Program-made: the position numbers and the translations under genes
Assembly: GCA_000403275.2 (NCBI GenBank)
Contig: KE159599.1
Location: 1 to 64,000 of the forward strand
Source: Lachnospiraceae bacterium 28-4
Lineage (GTDB): Bacteria > Bacillota > Clostridia > Lachnospirales > Lachnospiraceae
Reading direction: 5' to 3'
DNA length: 64,000 nt
The notes under the pieces: generated by a model
What the model saw: only the letters and a program-made list of their open reading frames with translations
Databases searched by the model: none
Told to the model about the DNA's origin: nothing
In this document: piece by piece, positions 61,858 to 64,000 of the stretch
Numbering within the stretch: position 1 is the stretch's first letter
How the letters are laid out: every line of letters begins with the position of its first letter

Positions 61858-63059
61858 ATTTCCTTCCGTCCCTTGTTCTTCATAACACGGTGTTTTCCCC
61901 GGCGCTTCTGTCCGTTTCCTTCCGTCCCGGATTTTCCCTCTCCGGAGCGCCCCTGAAAACCGCTTTTGATCTCTTCCCTAGCCCGTTCTCCGGCCAGTTC
62001 GAACAAAGAGGCTATGATCCTCTTCAGCATGGAAGCCGTTTCTTCGTCCAGGCCTTTAAAAGCTGCGGCCACCGCCATCATGCTTTTTTTCCAATCCGCG
62101 GTAAAATCGATCAGCGTAACCGCCTTGGATGCCGAAACCACCTCATATAATGTATCCACAAACGAATGTATCTGTTCCTCATTCAAAGACAAAATCCATT
62201 CGTTCAGCGTCTCATCCATAAATCTCCTGCCTTTATAGATATCTTTTACCCGGACGAATTCATCCTCCCTCACCAGCCAGCTATACGGATCATGCTGAAG
62301 CAGCCCGAATGACCGGCTCTCCACCACCATATATCCCGCCGCATGGGACTCCAGAAGCATCCCTACCAAAGAAGAATGGGGAATAATCTTGACCACCTTT
62401 CCGGCGATTTCGTCATAATTGCCCTGTTTCCTTATTTCCGGGCGAAAACCCGGTCCATCATGGTTGTAGATTTTTACAATCCGGTTCCTGATCTCTTCTT
62501 TACAGTTCATCGCCGCATAGGTTGCAAAATTTCCCCCTTTCGAATGTCCTCCCATAAAAAAGGGTTTTTCAAATTCAGAAGCCACCTCGTTTAAATATTC
62601 CACGCTCCGAAGCTGCCCTGTCACCGGTTTGGAAAAAGCCAGGTTAAAATCCTCTTTCCATCCGACAATCGTTTCGTCCGTCCCTCTGTATGCTGCATAT
62701 ATCGTTCCGTCTTCCAGAAAAAACGTAACGGCTGAAAACTGCGTTTCCTTATCCGTTTCGATCATATTCACATAATAGTTCATGCGCAGGGTAGAAAAAC
62801 GGGCGCTGTCCAGCATCCCCCGGAACAGCGCCGTATTATTTTCCCGATATCGTTCATCCGCAAAGAGCCTGTCCTTATCCTGATGGCTCTCTAAAAAACT
62901 CATGGATACGGCATCCCCATGCTCTCCTGCCCCCGGTACGATGCCGTCGAATTTTAAATAAGCAAACTGGCACAAAACGAGGCTGTCCACCTCGTTCAGC
63001 GGCTTCTCGGAAAACGTATAATCCCCATATTCCCTGATATAATCCAATATCGTACCCAT
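61824..63059 (-). CDS. DUF2974 (Mbeg1-like) alpha/beta-hydrolase protein
   Basis: A 411-residue protein. MGTILDYIREYGDYTFSEKP then LNEVDSLVLCQFAYLKFDGI is the conserved start of DUF2974. The lipase-like nucleophile elbow is FFMGGHSKGGNFATYAAMNC (G-H-S-K-G) and YAAYRGTDETIVGWKEDFNL the other core motif. The C-terminal 45 residues are charged and basic (EEIKSGFQGRSGEGKSG... HRVMKNKGRKE). Hydrolase activity is plausible but unproven for this family. It follows the NdpA-like gene by 2 bases. Confidence 0.88.
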   Translation of the reverse strand: MGTILDYIREYGDYTFSEKPLNEVDSLVLCQFAYLKFDGIVPGAGEHGDAVSMSFLESHQDKDRLFADERYRENNTALFRGMLDSARFSTLRMNYYVNMIETDKETQFSAVTFFLEDGTIYAAYRGTDETIVGWKEDFNLAFSKPVTGQLRSVEYLNEVASEFEKPFFMGGHSKGGNFATYAAMNCKEEIRNRIVKIYNHDGPGFRPEIRKQGNYDEIAGKVVKIIPHSSLVGMLLESHAAGYMVVESRSFGLLQHDPYSWLVREDEFVRVKDIYKGRRFMDETLNEWILSLNEEQIHSFVDTLYEVVSASKAVTLIDFTADWKKSMMAVAAAFKGLDEETASMLKRIIASLFELAGERAREEIKSGFQGRSGEGKSGTEGNGQKRRGKHRVMKNKGRKEIQASEEHKDRK

Positions 63060-63061
63060 AC

Positions 63062-64000
63062 TTAAAACCGCGCCTCCAAATGCCCGATGTTTTTAATCAG
63101 CACAGAAACCGTTCCGTCCTCGTTCGTTATGAACTCCACGCTCCCCGGATCTTTATACTGCTCCATGGGAATCTTAATCTCGATCCCCGTATCCGTAAAT
63201 AAATGCTGTTTCTGGTATTTCCTCGTCGTCGTCTCGCTCTGCGGAAGAACTTCTTCCTTTACCATATTATATTTTTCCATTTTATCCTGAAACGCCGTCT
63301 TTAATTCCGGTTTTTCCTCGAAGATCCTTTCCGCGATCTCCTCTACCACAAAACCGCCTTTTTCTTCCAGTTCTTCCTGAATAATACTTTTTGCCCTCAT
63401 CTGCGCCTCGTACTGCCCCGCCTCGCCGTATCCTTCTTTCTGCACGGCTTCCACCGCCTTCGTCACGATGGACAACTTGGATTTATGGGACATATGGGAA
63501 GAACATTTTAAGAATAAATAGGAAAAATAATCCGTTTTTTCCCCGTTCACTTCATACTTTTTTTCCACCACCTGCACCGACAGATCATCCAGTTTTATGA
63601 TAGCTGCTTCGCTCAACCTCTGGGATTCCGGCGGCAGAATGGATTTATGGCGGATAATCTCGTTTGTATTGCCGCCTTCCTCCAAAGCCATCGTCCTGTG
63701 CGTATAGAGCGATTTATAATTCATTTTCAGCAGCCCCAGATATTCCGTTTCCCCATACCGGAAGCGCACCACGATCAGATCGGCCGGCGGAATATCGATA
63801 TTGCTGTTCATGATGCTATATAAAAATTCCGCCATATCTTTGCTTGCATCCACAAAAAAATCATCGGAATATTGCGCCAGCATCCGGTAAACTTCCGATT
63901 CTTCCTTATAAAACCGGCAGCTCTTTCCGTCGTCCCCGGAAAATACCCGGGCGATATGCTCTTTTAAAAAATCCGCAAACTCCGATCCGAATTCCAGTTC
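63062..64000 (-). CDS. Nucleoid-associated protein NdpA/YejK-like (partial at right edge)
   Basis: The frame stays open to the right edge (upstream of the internal ATG at 63883 it reads ELEFGSEFADFLKEHIARVF), so at least 313 residues are present and the true start lies outside the window. Features of the 37-kDa nucleoid-associated protein family are ADLIVVRFRYGETEYLGLLK, SEAAIIKLDDLSVQVVEKKY, YFSYLFLKCSSHMSHKSKLS and VVEEIAERIFEEKPELKTAF. Its exact role in Firmicutes is unclear; DNA association is the known property of the family. Two bases separate it from the DUF2974 gene, so they form an operon. Confidence 0.83.
   Translation of the reverse strand, partial: ELEFGSEFADFLKEHIARVFSGDDGKSCRFYKEESEVYRMLAQYSDDFFVDASKDMAEFLYSIMNSNIDIPPADLIVVRFRYGETEYLGLLKMNYKSLYTHRTMALEEGGNTNEIIRHKSILPPESQRLSEAAIIKLDDLSVQVVEKKYEVNGEKTDYFSYLFLKCSSHMSHKSKLSIVTKAVEAVQKEGYGEAGQYEAQMRAKSIIQEELEEKGGFVVEEIAERIFEEKPELKTAFQDKMEKYNMVKEEVLPQSETTTRKYQKQHLFTDTGIEIKIPMEQYKDPGSVEFITNEDGTVSVLIKNIGHLEARF

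Overview
The window looks like a chromosomal segment of a Gram-positive gut Clostridia, most likely Lachnospiraceae. The evidence is strong GGAGG ribosome binding sites with frequent TTG/GTG starts, clostridial-type pyruvate phosphate dikinase, LytTR/AgrC-like and VanR-like two-component systems, a Firmicutes holin-like toxin, and a patchwork of decayed mobile DNA around core purine and central-metabolism genes. No rRNA or CRISPR array was seen; there is one tRNA-Leu(CAG).

Layout. 1-5.6 kb (minus strand): a LytTR response regulator and a GHKL sensor kinase head an operon of at least five small proteins, four of which begin with a shared M-x-x-x-G-I motif. 5.6-12.6 kb: a mosaic containing a C39-peptidase-like remnant, an ECF-type sigma/anti-sigma pair, an in-frame fusion scar between a response regulator and an ABC ATPase, an intact MacB-like ABC transporter, and its OmpR-type two-component system, with matching 11-bp operator repeats in front of both the regulator and the transporter. 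12.9-20.95 kb: an island bounded by about 450-bp imperfect direct repeats that both carry the last codons of ppdK. It holds a Qat-like defence operon (B-C-D) with no QatA ATPase, a type I holin-like toxin, two broken serine recombinases and a GNAT/dihydrofolate-reductase-like cassette.

20.9-37.4 kb is mostly ordinary chromosome: ppdK, an oxidoreductase, an HdeD-like protein, threonine aldolase, an HD hydrolase, a zinc-ribbon/TPR protein beside an HExxH membrane protease, HAD and LysR genes, and a purC-purB-purF-purA run. The purF product lacks its glutaminase cysteine. Two large palindromic elements sit at 27.29-27.53 and 30.29-30.45 kb. A divergent tRNA-Leu gene closes the section.

37.5-57 kb is the most unusual part: an AT-richer, partly decayed accessory locus. 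It encodes a 2226-residue tape-measure-like protein without any other recognisable virion gene and a second, degenerate copy of its 5' region plus accessory genes. It also has an intact 1033-residue protein that I read as a double-psi beta-barrel RNA polymerase of the RDR/YonO type (D-V-D-G-D catalytic motif), and an internally deleted relative of a second polymerase family (D-C-D-S-D motif). A small HTH regulator with a broken paralogue, a hairpin-dense non-coding stretch and an IS630-type insertion complete it. This is the best candidate for an undescribed system or a domesticated/decayed phage.

57-64 kb: a solute-binding lipoprotein coupled to a hybrid histidine kinase with a clear sigma-A promoter, a class I glutamine amidotransferase-like hydrolase, a DUF2974-type hydrolase, and an NdpA-like nucleoid protein running off the right edge. 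All family assignments come from reading motifs; no database search was possible.
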